Under the pieces are notes generated by a model. That model saw only the letters and a program-made list of their open reading frames with translations, searched no databases and was not told the DNA's origin. Shown piece after piece: positions 9,812-18,801 of a DNA stretch of 64,000 nucleotides. Made by a program: the position numbers and the translations under genes. This stretch comes from Coriobacteriaceae bacterium (GTDB taxonomy: Bacteria; Actinomycetota; Coriobacteriia; Coriobacteriales; Coriobacteriaceae), in NCBI GenBank assembly GCA_902363125.1, contig CABIZD010000001.1:236694-300693 (forward strand), given 5' to 3'. How positions within the stretch are numbered: position 1 is the first letter of the stretch; every line of letters starts with the position of its first letter.

Positions 9812-10741
9812 CTAAGCAGCGAGATCGGATGCGTCCTCGTAGGACGCCATAGGACGGGTAGCGCCCGCGACCGTGGTCACCAGATCGCGAACGCGGGAGA
9901 ACGTGGCAGTGACCACCTCGTTGGCGCGGCTGTAGTCGACATCGCGCTCGTAGAGCGAAACGAGCGCACGGCCCATGCCATAGGTGCCCGCGGCAGCAGT
10001 AAGCGCCTTGACGGCAAAGCCGATATGCGGCGTCTGCTTGACGAGCGCACGAGTGACCGCGCGGATCACAAGACCGCCAGCAAGCACGCCCGCGACCTCG
10101 TAGCCGCGCTCAGGCTTAATGCCGCGTCCAAAGACAGCAGCGAGCTCAAAGAGCATGCCCACCTGCGCCAGCGCCATCACGGGATAATCGGCGCCCGGCA
10201 AAAACACCAGCGCACCGGTCGCCATATTGGTGAGCGCGCACGAGGTGATGATACGATTGGCCGCCGCGATGCGCATGAAGGCAAAGTTCGCCGCAAAAGC
10301 CGTTTCCTTTTCGGTGCGATCGAGAATCCAGCGGGCAAGCGTCTCGAGCAGATACGTCTTATCGGTTGCCGCCACCACGCCGAGCATGGGCGTGGACTCC
10401 TCGATAAACGGCACCTCCACAGCAGACTCGGCAAGCACGCACACGGGCGCGCCGGCGATCACGAGCTCCTGCACGGCACTCTCCAAGCGGTCGGAGCCGC
10501 ACGAGAGCACCAGTACCACATCGGTATCGGTCTTTGGAGCAATTCGCTCCTCCCCCAGACGCTCGACGCGCACAATGCCCGAGGTCGTCTGCGGCACAAA
10601 GGCGTCACGCACCGTCTCGGCCAGAAAGCGCGAGGCGGACGAATCCAGATAGACCGAGACGCGCACCGGCGTATCGGAATCCTTCTTAACGGACGCGCCC
10701 ATCTTAAAAGCGCGGGTCAGCTTATCTACGGGAATTTTCAT
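9812..10741 (-). CDS. Conserved membrane-associated protein, DUF697-like
   Basis: A 309-residue protein I do not recognise with certainty. Residues about 1-140 look like an alpha/beta domain (VSVYLDSSASRFLAETV, VVLVLSCGSDRLESAV, APVCVLAESAVEVPF). The second half (AANRIITSCALTNMATGALVFLPGADYPVMALAQVGMLFELAAVFG and following, read in segments) resembles the DUF697 hydrophobic helices found in some GTPase-linked proteins. No P-loop is visible. The ATG at 10741 has GGAGGGG six nt upstream. It sits 18 nt after rodA, so a role linked to the cell envelope is possible but is inference only. Confidence 0.7.
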   Translation of the reverse strand: MKIPVDKLTRAFKMGASVKKDSDTPVRVSVYLDSSASRFLAETVRDAFVPQTTSGIVRVERLGEERIAPKTDTDVVLVLSCGSDRLESAVQELVIAGAPVCVLAESAVEVPFIEESTPMLGVVAATDKTYLLETLARWILDRTEKETAFAANFAFMRIAAANRIITSCALTNMATGALVFLPGADYPVMALAQVGMLFELAAVFGRGIKPERGYEVAGVLAGGLVIRAVTRALVKQTPHIGFAVKALTAAAGTYGMGRALVSLYERDVDYSRANEVVTATFSRVRDLVTTVAGATRPMASYEDASDLAA

Positions 10742-10759
10742 AGCAAACCCCTCCAACGG

Positions 10760-11986
10760 TTACGCGGCGCCCGAACGATGCCGCCATATGGATTGTACGA
10801 TACCCACCGTCAGCAGCTGAATCATCATCGAAGACGAACCGAAGCTAATAAACGGTAGCGGAATACCGGTAATCGGCATCATACCGATGCACATGCCGAT
10901 GTTTTCGAAGGTCTGGAACGCCCACATGCCAACGATGCCCACACACGAAAGACGCAAGAACAGCGACTCACACTTAAAGGCGACGCGAATCGTCGAAAAG
11001 ATCAGCAGCACGTAGAGACACAGGAGCAAAAAGGAACCGCAAAAGCCAAAGGTCTCGGACAGGAAGGCGAAGACGAAGTCGGTGTGGAACTCGGGCAGAA
11101 AGCCGCCGGCCGACTGCGTCGCATGGCCCAAGCCCTTACCAAAGAAGCCACCCGAGCCAACGGCGATAAGCGACTGCTGCAGGTTGTAGGCATCGTCCGA
11201 ATCGGCATTATCGGGGTCGATAAAGACCGTCAGACGGTTCATCTGATACTGCTTGATGAGCACATCGTGGCCGAGCAACGAATCAAAGACCGAATCGAGC
11301 GCCAGGACGAGGGCCACCAGGCCCACGAGCAGGGCCAGGGTCGACAGCACCCATTCGCGGCGTGCACCGCTCATGCAGATGACGATGGCGCCCGAGACCA
11401 GCACGACCAGGCCCGAGCCCAGGTCGCCCATGGCGACGACGGCCAAAAACGGGATGGACAGCATGCCGCAGAGCTTGACGTAGTCGCGAACGGTATCGAT
11501 GCGGCCGTTATACTGCGAGCCAAGCGTGGCAATAAAGAAGATGGTGATGAGCTTGGCAAGCTCAACCGGCTGGAATGTCAAGCCGATACCGGGAATCTTG
11601 ATCCAGCCCGTCATGCCCAGACCGCCCGTATAGGACAGACCCGGAATCTTGGGCGAGAAGATCACGATCAGGTCGATGACGAGCAACGCCGTCGAGAAAT
11701 TGGAAATACCGCGCAGGTCGGAACGCCAGACCAGCACCGCCAGCACCGCCCCGATACCAATTCCCAGCAGATGGCGTGAGAACGAGGCATCGGCCTTAAA
11801 CTGCGAAGCCGACCAGATAATGATGGCACCGTAGGCGACGAGCGCCACTGTAGCCACGAGCACACCGATATGCACCTTTTGACGAAACGTGCCGCGCGAG
11901 GCCGAAAGTTGCTTGTTGACGCGGTCCAGGCTGCTGCGAGAGCCGGTCTTGGTTGAACGGAACAGATCCGCCGGAGAAAAATCCAT
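10760..11986 (-). CDS. rodA: Rod-shape SEDS peptidoglycan polymerase RodA
   Basis: A 408-residue SEDS-family membrane protein with about ten hydrophobic segments. It polymerises glycan strands with the PBP2 encoded just upstream. Family features are GWIKIPGIGLTFQPVELAKL, the large extracellular loop with MNRLTVFIDP, and the end PITGIPLPFISFGSSSM. An N-terminal cytoplasmic stretch of about 40 residues precedes the first helix. ATG at 11986 with AGGAGG five nt upstream. Its position after mrdA identifies it as RodA, not FtsW. Confidence 0.94.
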   Translation of the reverse strand: MDFSPADLFRSTKTGSRSSLDRVNKQLSASRGTFRQKVHIGVLVATVALVAYGAIIIWSASQFKADASFSRHLLGIGIGAVLAVLVWRSDLRGISNFSTALLVIDLIVIFSPKIPGLSYTGGLGMTGWIKIPGIGLTFQPVELAKLITIFFIATLGSQYNGRIDTVRDYVKLCGMLSIPFLAVVAMGDLGSGLVVLVSGAIVICMSGARREWVLSTLALLVGLVALVLALDSVFDSLLGHDVLIKQYQMNRLTVFIDPDNADSDDAYNLQQSLIAVGSGGFFGKGLGHATQSAGGFLPEFHTDFVFAFLSETFGFCGSFLLLCLYVLLIFSTIRVAFKCESLFLRLSCVGIVGMWAFQTFENIGMCIGMMPITGIPLPFISFGSSSMMIQLLTVGIVQSIWRHRSGAA

Positions 11987-11995
11987 CGCAACCTC

Positions 11996-14065
11996 CTATC
12001 GAACCGAAGAATCGCCCGAGGCCGAAGAGGTATCGGGCTCGTCATAAATCACGCCGAGCACGTCGCGCACGACATGCATCGCGGTATCTGAGCCACCGCC
12101 GCCCTGCTCCAAGACAGTAGCGATGACATACTTGGGATCATCGGCCGGTGCATAGGCGCAGAACCACGCGTATTCGTCCTCGCCGCTTTTCTCGCCCGTG
12201 CCCGACTTGCCGTATACCTGCGGCGTCAGGGTGCCAAAGTGAGCCGCCAGGGACGTCGATGCCGTGTAAATCACGTCGTGCATGCCGTTGCGAACAAGAG
12301 TCAAATCCGAATCGCTGTTGATCTTGGCCTCCAGGCGCTTCTTCTTTCCCTTGCCGTTGTACTTATAGGCATCGCCGTCGCCATCGCGCGATACTGCAGA
12401 CAAAAACACGTGAGGCACGTACTGTTTGCCGCCGTTGGCAAGACCCATATAAGCGCACGCCATCTGCAGGGGCGTCACCAGAATGTCGCCCTGGCCGATG
12501 GCAATGTTGGTCATATCACCGGCATTCCACTTGCGGTCCTCGGCAGAGGCGTCGGTAAAGTACGACTCCTTCCACTCGGCATCGGGAATACGGCCCGCGC
12601 CCTCACTCGGCAGATCGATACCGCAGGTCTTGCCTAGGCCCCAGCGACGAAAGATCTCCTGCAGGCCCTCGGAATGTTGCTCGTCATAAAAGAACGCCTT
12701 GCCCATGTCGTAGAAGACGGGGTCGCACGAGTTGGCGATACCCGACTGCAGCGTCATGGTGCCGTGGCCGGAATGCAGCCAGCAGTACTTGCCCCAAGCC
12801 TTGCCCAGACCCGTCCAATAGCCCGTGCAGTTGGTCGTCTGCCCCGACGTGTAGGTTCCAAACTCAAGACCGGCCAGTGCCGAGAGCGGCTTGATGGTCG
12901 AGGCCGACATGTACTGTCCGCTAATGGCGCGGTTGAGCAGCGGGTGCGAACCCTTGTCATCATTGAGCTCGGTCCACACGTCATTTGAGACGCCGCCGAT
13001 AAAGACGGACGGATCGAACTTGGGCTCGCTCGCCATGCCCAGGATCTCGCCGTTGTTGGGATCGAGACACACCACAGCGCCGTTGCCGGCATTGCTGTAG
13101 CCAGTGGTCTTGGCAAGCTCGATGGCGCTCGCCAGCGCCGTCTCACAGGCCTGTTGGATCTTGAGGTCGAGCGTGAGCTTAATGTCGGAGCCGGCCTTGG
13201 CGGGCACGGCGCCGGCCTGACCGGTCACATTGCCCGAGGCATCGACCTTGACGGTCTGCTCGCCACGAATACCCTGCAGCAGGTTTTCGTAGTAGCTCTC
13301 AACACCCGCCTGGCCCACGATATCGCCCGACTGGTACGTAATCCGGCCAGCAGAAGCATCATCATCGCCAGAGGTTTTCTTATTCTGGGCCTCAAGCTGC
13401 TCGGAGGTAATGGTGCCGGTATAGCCCAAGATATGACATGCCGTCTCGCCGTACGGGTACTGGCGCTCGGTACGCTCGGCAATCTTGACGCCCGGGAACT
13501 CGCCGGCGTGCTCCTTGATATAGGCAACCGTGGAGCGACGGACGTCCGTCGCGATGGTATGCAGGCTCTGGGCGCCCCCGGAATTGTCCTGAATATTGCG
13601 CAGCACCGCCACGTAGGGCATACCGAGCACGTTGGCAAGATGGCGAACCAGAACCTCATCCTCGGCAAGGTCGCGGTAGGCCACGACAGCAAGTGAGGGA
13701 CGGTTCTGGACAAGCGCCACGCCATTGCGGTCGAGGATGCGGCCGCGCACAGCGGGTGTGGTAACGGTGCGCGTCTGATTACTATTAGCCTGCTTTTCGT
13801 AATAGTCCGACGAGACCATCTGCATGCCCCACAGCTTGACGGCAAGCGCCGCGAACATCGCGCCCACACCCGTGGTGAGGATGGAAAAGCGGCCCTTAAA
13901 GGCGGTCGCCGCGGTATTGCCCTCGCCCTCGGTGGCGCGCGGGGCCGTTCCATGCTGCGTATCGTAGGTAAAACGGGAATCGCCGCGACGCATGATGACC
14001 AGCGCGACCACGATGGCCACAACCAGCACGATACCGGCGATAATAACCGTCATCTGGGAAGACAT
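11996..14065 (-). CDS. mrdA: Penicillin-binding protein 2, elongasome transpeptidase
   Basis: A 689-residue class B PBP. A first membrane helix is near residues 5-25 and a second hydrophobic stretch near 60-80, followed by the PBP dimerisation region. The transpeptidase motifs are visible: SxxK as S389-T-I-K392, the SxN-equivalent SCD in GIANSCDPVFYD, and KSGTG in VYGKSGTGEKSG. It cross-links septum-independent wall peptidoglycan together with RodA and MreBCD. ATG at 14065 with GGGGAGG seven nt upstream. The extra N-terminal helix before the usual PBP2 start is somewhat longer than in E. coli. Confidence 0.94.
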   Translation of the reverse strand: MSSQMTVIIAGIVLVVAIVVALVIMRRGDSRFTYDTQHGTAPRATEGEGNTAATAFKGRFSILTTGVGAMFAALAVKLWGMQMVSSDYYEKQANSNQTRTVTTPAVRGRILDRNGVALVQNRPSLAVVAYRDLAEDEVLVRHLANVLGMPYVAVLRNIQDNSGGAQSLHTIATDVRRSTVAYIKEHAGEFPGVKIAERTERQYPYGETACHILGYTGTITSEQLEAQNKKTSGDDDASAGRITYQSGDIVGQAGVESYYENLLQGIRGEQTVKVDASGNVTGQAGAVPAKAGSDIKLTLDLKIQQACETALASAIELAKTTGYSNAGNGAVVCLDPNNGEILGMASEPKFDPSVFIGGVSNDVWTELNDDKGSHPLLNRAISGQYMSASTIKPLSALAGLEFGTYTSGQTTNCTGYWTGLGKAWGKYCWLHSGHGTMTLQSGIANSCDPVFYDMGKAFFYDEQHSEGLQEIFRRWGLGKTCGIDLPSEGAGRIPDAEWKESYFTDASAEDRKWNAGDMTNIAIGQGDILVTPLQMACAYMGLANGGKQYVPHVFLSAVSRDGDGDAYKYNGKGKKKRLEAKINSDSDLTLVRNGMHDVIYTASTSLAAHFGTLTPQVYGKSGTGEKSGEDEYAWFCAYAPADDPKYVIATVLEQGGGGSDTAMHVVRDVLGVIYDEPDTSSASGDSSVR

Positions 14066-14078
14066 CTACAGGCCTCCC

Positions 14079-14645
14079 CTATTTGAGCTTACGGGTCTTG
14101 GGCTTAAAGCGCATGCCCGTCTGGCGTCCGCCACGTGCGGAGAATCCATAACCGGACTGCGGCACGACGCCGGACATCAAAAACGGAATGGCAACCAGAC
14201 CCGTCAGGATCGAAGACGGCAGCGCATGGCCGAAAATCGCCACGACAAAGCTCGTCTCCAAACCCATAAACAGCAAGATGATGCTGTAGATCACATTAAT
14301 GACGAGCGCGAAAGCACCCACCGTGATGCCGCGCGCACTCGGACTGCCGCCGGTCTGACCGGCAGCGCTGTGCACCAGGGCAAAAGAACCCGCGGTCAGC
14401 AGGAGCGACATAACTCCCACCGGCACGGCAGCGGACAGGTCATAAAACAAGCCGCTGCAAAAACCGCACACGACGGCACGGGTCGGGTCGCCCGAGAACA
14501 CGCTTAGGCACACCAGGATAATCATGAAGTTGACACGACCGCCCGCAATGGAGATCTGCGGCGCCAGGCCTGCCTGCAGCAGCACGCACACGATGGCGGC
14601 GATTACAAACGTGCGGGAGCTCATCCCCTGCTCGTGTAGATCCAT
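14079..14645 (-). CDS. mreD: Rod shape-determining protein MreD
   Basis: A 188-residue integral membrane protein with about five hydrophobic segments. The family feature is the conserved GLFYDLSAAVPVGVMSLLL stretch. I chose the second ATG (14645) because GGGGG is seven nt before it but only one nt from the first ATG. The C-terminus is basic (MRFKPKTRKLK). It lies between mreC and mrdA, the canonical place. Confidence 0.9.
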   Translation of the reverse strand: MDLHEQGMSSRTFVIAAIVCVLLQAGLAPQISIAGGRVNFMIILVCLSVFSGDPTRAVVCGFCSGLFYDLSAAVPVGVMSLLLTAGSFALVHSAAGQTGGSPSARGITVGAFALVINVIYSIILLFMGLETSFVVAIFGHALPSSILTGLVAIPFLMSGVVPQSGYGFSARGGRQTGMRFKPKTRKLK

Positions 14646-14656
14646 GGACATGCCCC

Positions 14657-15655
14657 CTATTCGCTCGAGCCGGAATCGGTCGTCTCAGACGTGTCGGAAC
14701 TGTCATCCGAGCTCTCGTCCTTCGTCTTGGTCGCAGCATCGCGCGACGTTCCCTGCGGCGTGCTATTAGCGGTGTTCACGTCCTCATCCGAGGCCGACTG
14801 TTCGTCGGTCAGCGAGGTGATGACCAGCACTTCCTCGTTGTTCTCGGCCGTCGTCTGGGCGCGCACCACAATGGTGTAGTACACGTCGTTTGCCGATTTC
14901 TCAACCGACGAGACGGTGCCGAGCGGTAGACCCTTGGGGAACACACCGCCAATGCCCGAGGTCACGATGATGTCGCCAACCTTAACGTCGGAATCGACGC
15001 TCACATACTCAAGACGCAGCGTGCCGTCAGCCTGACCCTGCAGCATGCCCTGGGCGCGCGTGTCCTGCACCATAGCGGACACGCCCGAGTTCTCGTCGCC
15101 AATCAGGCGCACGGTTGACGTCTTGGCCGAGACCTCGATAATCTGGCCTATGACACCGGCAGAACTCGTCACGGGCATGTTGATGGTAAGCCCGTCGGCA
15201 GAACCCTTATCGATGGTAACGGTCGAGGTCCAGGCATCGCCCGAAGCGCCGACGATACGAGCTGCAGTGGACTTGAGGTTGTAGGTCGACTGCAGACCGA
15301 CCAGACCCTCCAGTCGCTCAGCGGTCTTTTGAGCCTCAGAGAGCTCGGCGACCTTAGAGGTCAGTTCCTCGTTTTGCTTCTTAAGCTCGTCAAGCGTGTC
15401 CTGTGACGCCGTAAGGTTAGAGAACACGTTACCGATCGCATTGAAGGGAGCCGCCACAGCCGAGCCCAGAAAACGCACCGGCGAGGTAATCGTCGTCACG
15501 CCCGAACGAACGGCATGAATCGGCCCCGTCTCGCCCTCACGAATATAAAACGTGAGCAGCAACACCGAAATCAGGCTGAAAACAATCAACGGGCGCATAC
15601 CCGTTGATTGTCGCTTGGTATTCAGATTTGTGGAGAAACCCGAAGATCGTGCCAA
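14657..15655 (-). CDS. mreC: Rod shape-determining protein MreC
   Basis: A 332-residue bitopic protein: an N-terminal membrane helix (about residues 20-40, MRPLIVFSLISVLLLTFYI), a coiled coil (about 85-120, KKQNEELTSKVAELSEAQK) and the MreC beta-domains with GDIIVTSGIGGVFPKGLPLG. MreC links the actin-like MreB to PBP2. The C-terminal 50 residues are a Ser/Asp/Thr-rich acidic tail that looks disordered. The start is TTG at 15655, seven nt after GGTGG. Confidence 0.94.
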   Translation of the reverse strand: MARSSGFSTNLNTKRQSTGMRPLIVFSLISVLLLTFYIREGETGPIHAVRSGVTTITSPVRFLGSAVAAPFNAIGNVFSNLTASQDTLDELKKQNEELTSKVAELSEAQKTAERLEGLVGLQSTYNLKSTAARIVGASGDAWTSTVTIDKGSADGLTINMPVTSSAGVIGQIIEVSAKTSTVRLIGDENSGVSAMVQDTRAQGMLQGQADGTLRLEYVSVDSDVKVGDIIVTSGIGGVFPKGLPLGTVSSVEKSANDVYYTIVVRAQTTAENNEEVLVITSLTDEQSASDEDVNTANSTPQGTSRDAATKTKDESSDDSSDTSETTDSGSSE

Positions 15656-15676
15656 ATGGAATCCACCTTTTGGAAA

Positions 15677-16720
15677 TTAAGCATTGGTCTGGACGAAGCC
15701 GCCATCAAACGCATTGGCCTCGAGCACGCGGGCACAGCCGTTAACAACGTTATCGAGCGCCGTGGGGCTGACGTTGACCGAAACGCCGGTCTCATCGCGC
15801 AGGCGCACGTCGAGACCGCGCAGCAGCGCGCCGCCACCAGTCAGCAAAATGCCGTAGTACATAAGGTCCGAGGCAAGATCGGGAGGCGTAGCGTCGAGCG
15901 CGTCCTTGACGGCCTTGGCCATCTCGTCGAGCGGCTTGTTGAGCGCGCGACGAATCTCCTCACTCTCGATGCGCACGGTCTTGGGCAGACCGGTGATCAC
16001 GTCGCGGCCGTTGACCTCGACGTCGAGCTCGTCCTTGAGTGGCACGGCGGAACCGACCTTGATCTTGATGTCCTCTGCCGTACGCTCGCCGATGGCCAGG
16101 TTGTAGGCATCACGAACGTGCGTAAGGATGGCCTGATCGAACTCGTCGCCGGCAATACGAATGGACTGCGAGACGACGATGCCGCCCATAGCGATAACGG
16201 CAACCTCGGTGGTACCGCCACCGATGTCGATGACCATGGAACCGGTAGGTTCCTCAACGGGCAGGTCGGCGCCGATAGCGGCGGCCATAGGCTCTTCGAT
16301 CAGATAGGCCTGGCGGGCACCGGCCTGGATCGTGGCCTCAAAGACAGCGCGCTTCTCGACCGACGTGACACCGGAGGGAACGCAGACGACAACACGCGGA
16401 CGCGGAGTCCACGGATAGCGCTTCTCGGACGCCTTGTCGATAAAGTAGCGAAGCATGGCCTCGGTAACATCGAAGTCGGCGATGACGCCGTCCTTCAGGG
16501 GACGAACGGCCACGATGTTGCCGGGCGTACGGCCGAGCATGCGCTTTGCCTCGATACCGACCGCCAGGATGCGCTCGTCGTTCTTGTCGATGGCGACAAC
16601 GGAGGGCTCGCGAATGACGATGCCCTTGCCGCGCACGGAGACAAGCGTATTTGCGGTGCCGAGGTCGATGGCAAGATCGCCCGCATAGCTACCGAAGAAC
16701 ATATCCATCAAAGAAAACAA
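15677..16720 (-). CDS. mreB: Rod shape-determining protein MreB (bacterial actin)
   Basis: A 347-residue MreB. Phosphate-1 motif AIDLGTANTLV, phosphate-2 region VIDIGGGTTEVAVI and adenosine motif ILLTGGGALLRG are all present. The TTG at 16720 has AGGAG five nt upstream; downstream ATGs at residues 5 and 7 are too far from it. MreB filaments guide lateral wall synthesis with the genes that follow (mreC, mreD, mrdA, rodA). First gene of the rod cluster. Confidence 0.96.
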   Translation of the reverse strand: MFSLMDMFFGSYAGDLAIDLGTANTLVSVRGKGIVIREPSVVAIDKNDERILAVGIEAKRMLGRTPGNIVAVRPLKDGVIADFDVTEAMLRYFIDKASEKRYPWTPRPRVVVCVPSGVTSVEKRAVFEATIQAGARQAYLIEEPMAAAIGADLPVEEPTGSMVIDIGGGTTEVAVIAMGGIVVSQSIRIAGDEFDQAILTHVRDAYNLAIGERTAEDIKIKVGSAVPLKDELDVEVNGRDVITGLPKTVRIESEEIRRALNKPLDEMAKAVKDALDATPPDLASDLMYYGILLTGGGALLRGLDVRLRDETGVSVNVSPTALDNVVNGCARVLEANAFDGGFVQTNA

Positions 16721-16780
16721 CGCAACTCCTGATGTGTTGGATGATTGCTGGAAAACTACTAGCTCATCATACTAGCGCAA

Positions 16781-16813
16781 GCCCGGCACCTCACTTGCGG
16801 TGAAGCGCCGGGC
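16781..16813 (-). terminator. Possible weak terminator between the TPR gene and mreB
   Basis: GCCCGGC (16781-16787) pairs with GCCGGGC (16807-16813). On the minus strand only a short TTGCGCTAG sequence follows, not a T-run, so this may be an attenuator or simply a hairpin. Confidence 0.35.
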
Positions 16814-16835
16814 AAAGCTAAATCCCATAAGGTCA

Positions 16836-18140
16836 CTACTGGTTGTCAGCAGCCGAGAAATCCATATCGAGCGAAGAAACGGCCCAGCCGATATGGTTGT
16901 CGGAGCGCACGAATTTGACGGTGTACTCCTGCTCGCCGCCCTTGGACAGCGATGCCTTCACCTTGGCGGTCGTCTCGGTCATGGACTGATCCATGCCCTC
17001 GACGGACACGGTGGCACCCTGCGGAATCGAGGAGATGATCATCGACTTAGCGTCCTCGGACAGGTTCGAGGCCAGGCAAGACTCGGCCTTTGCGGTGTCA
17101 CCGTCGCCGGCAGCCTGGAACAGATCGGTAACGATAGACTCCTGAGACGGGAAGCCAAAGCCGCGCGTGTAGGCAAAGCCCAGACCGCCCGCGGCGATCA
17201 AAATGAGCAGAAGCAGCACGATGAAGACTTTGAGACCCGTGTGGCGATGGCGACGACGGACCTTGGCCTGCTTACGATCCTGACGGTCCTGCTGGACCAT
17301 CTCGGACTCGGACAGCGTAAAGAAGCCGGTGTCCGAGGGATCGGGCATAAACTGACCGGTCGCGCCCGTAGGATCGAGCGGATCGACGGCAGGAGCATCC
17401 ATCGCGGGCGCCGGAGCCGTGGCCATAGCCGTCTGGGCGGACAGCGCGGCAAGCGAATCGTGCACGCGGGCAAGCTCATCGGCCTGCTCGGAGGTGAGCT
17501 GGTAGATGCCATCGGCAGTAGCGGCGTTAAAGGCATCGAGTGCGTCGGAGGGACGGCCGGCGGCAGAAAGCGCCTGACCCATGCCGGCGTTAAGCGCACG
17601 CGTGTCGTCGCGGGGGCCGGCAAAGTCGATAGCCGTGCGGTAGGTCTCCACGGCATCCGCCGGACGGCCGAGCTTAATGAAGCAACGACCGAGCTCGCCG
17701 AGCGCGGCGGCAGGAGCCGGATTGGCGCCGTCGATGGCAGCCTGACGGAAGGCAGTACCCGCGTTGGCATAATCGCCCGACTGGAACAGCGCGTTACCCA
17801 AGCCCAGATAGGCCTTGAACGGCGTGGCATAAGAAGCGTCCTGCGTGGCAGCAGAGAACGCCTGAGCGGCCGTCGTGTAGTCGCCCACGGCGGCGAGTGC
17901 CTTGCCGCGGTTGGTGAGCAGCGCGCCGCGCTTGCCATAGGTGCCGTCGTTGAGGGCGGCGGCATAGGCCTCGGCGGCCTCGGCATACATGCCCAGGTGC
18001 ATCAAGGCGTTGCCACGAAGGTGATCGGCCTCGCCCATAATCTCATCGGGAGTTTTTGCCGCCCCAAGCATCTGGGCTGCAGCGGAAAAATCACCCGCGC
18101 GGTAAGCGGCGCGGCCCTGTTGGATCAGCTGGCTATTCAA
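16836..18140 (-). CDS. TPR-repeat protein with single C-terminal membrane anchor
   Basis: A 434-residue protein. Residues 1-225 are tetratricopeptide repeats (for example AALLTNRGKALAAVGDYTTAA and LGLGNALFQSGDYANAG). A Pro/Ala-rich linker follows, then a basic stretch (QDRKQAKVRRRHRHTG) and one membrane helix around residues 305-328. The outer ~105 residues resemble a DUF4878-like small domain. Topology by the positive-inside rule puts the TPRs in the cytoplasm. Specific function unknown; the position upstream of mreB suggests an envelope role. TTG start at 18140 behind GGGGA. Confidence 0.72.
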   Translation of the reverse strand: MNSQLIQQGRAAYRAGDFSAAAQMLGAAKTPDEIMGEADHLRGNALMHLGMYAEAAEAYAAALNDGTYGKRGALLTNRGKALAAVGDYTTAAQAFSAATQDASYATPFKAYLGLGNALFQSGDYANAGTAFRQAAIDGANPAPAAALGELGRCFIKLGRPADAVETYRTAIDFAGPRDDTRALNAGMGQALSAAGRPSDALDAFNAATADGIYQLTSEQADELARVHDSLAALSAQTAMATAPAPAMDAPAVDPLDPTGATGQFMPDPSDTGFFTLSESEMVQQDRQDRKQAKVRRRHRHTGLKVFIVLLLLILIAAGGLGFAYTRGFGFPSQESIVTDLFQAAGDGDTAKAESCLASNLSEDAKSMIISSIPQGATVSVEGMDQSMTETTAKVKASLSKGGEQEYTVKFVRSDNHIGWAVSSLDMDFSAADNQ

Positions 18141-18151
18141 GGAAGTCCCCT

Positions 18152-18694
18152 TTACTCGTGAACGATCTCGACATGGACGATCTCGTCGCCGGCACGCAGC
18201 TGCGAAATCACATCGAGACCCTCGACCGTGGTACCAAAGACGGTGTAACCGGAATCGAGGTTATGCTGGGCACCCAAGCAGAAGTAGAACTGCGAACCCG
18301 CGGAATCGGGATCCATGGAGCGTGCCATGGCAAGGGCACCATCGACATGGCTGTTGCGCGGATTGGTGGCAAACTCGCCCTTGATGCAGTAGCCGGGGCC
18401 ACCGGTACCGGGCATGCCGTCGGGGCCCTCAAGACCGGCAGCGACGTCGGCGCCGGACATATCGCGGGTATTGGGGTCGCCGCCCTGAATGACAAAGCCG
18501 GGCACATAGCGATGGAACTTAAGGCCATCATAGAAACCCATCGTGGAAAGCTCGCAGAAGTTCGCGACATGAATGGGAGCGCCCTCGCCGTCAAACTTGA
18601 CCTTGATGGTACCCTTCGACGTCTCGATAACGGCGCACTCGTCGCCGGCAAGCTGATACTCGGGCGTGTAGAGCTCTTTCTTAAAACCAAACAT
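18152..18694 (-). CDS. Cyclophilin-type peptidyl-prolyl cis-trans isomerase
   Basis: A 180-residue cyclophilin. The core motifs are FHRYVPGFVIQGGDP (catalytic Arg region), the segment SAGSQFYFCLG and YTVFGTTVEGLDV. No signal peptide, so it is probably cytoplasmic. It catalyses proline isomerisation in protein folding. ATG at 18694 with GGAAGGAACCAC before it. Behind a promoter at 18734-18763; the TPR gene begins 11 nt downstream and is probably co-transcribed. Confidence 0.92.
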   Translation of the reverse strand: MFGFKKELYTPEYQLAGDECAVIETSKGTIKVKFDGEGAPIHVANFCELSTMGFYDGLKFHRYVPGFVIQGGDPNTRDMSGADVAAGLEGPDGMPGTGGPGYCIKGEFATNPRNSHVDGALAMARSMDPDSAGSQFYFCLGAQHNLDSGYTVFGTTVEGLDVISQLRAGDEIVHVEIVHE

Positions 18695-18733
18695 GTGGTT
18701 CCTTCCTCGTGCGTTTAAAGCATATTTGTACGA

Positions 18734-18763
18734 ATTGTAGCAATAAGCATGCGCTTACATCAA
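18734..18763 (-). promoter_or_regulatory. Candidate promoter of the cyclophilin gene
   Basis: On the minus strand TTGATG (18758-18763) and TACAAT (18734-18739) are 18 nt apart, about 40 nt before the start codon. Sequence match only. Confidence 0.55.
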
Positions 18764-18801
18764 TTGCGCACGTAGGTTATGCCGACTATGGCGAACTAAT
18801 T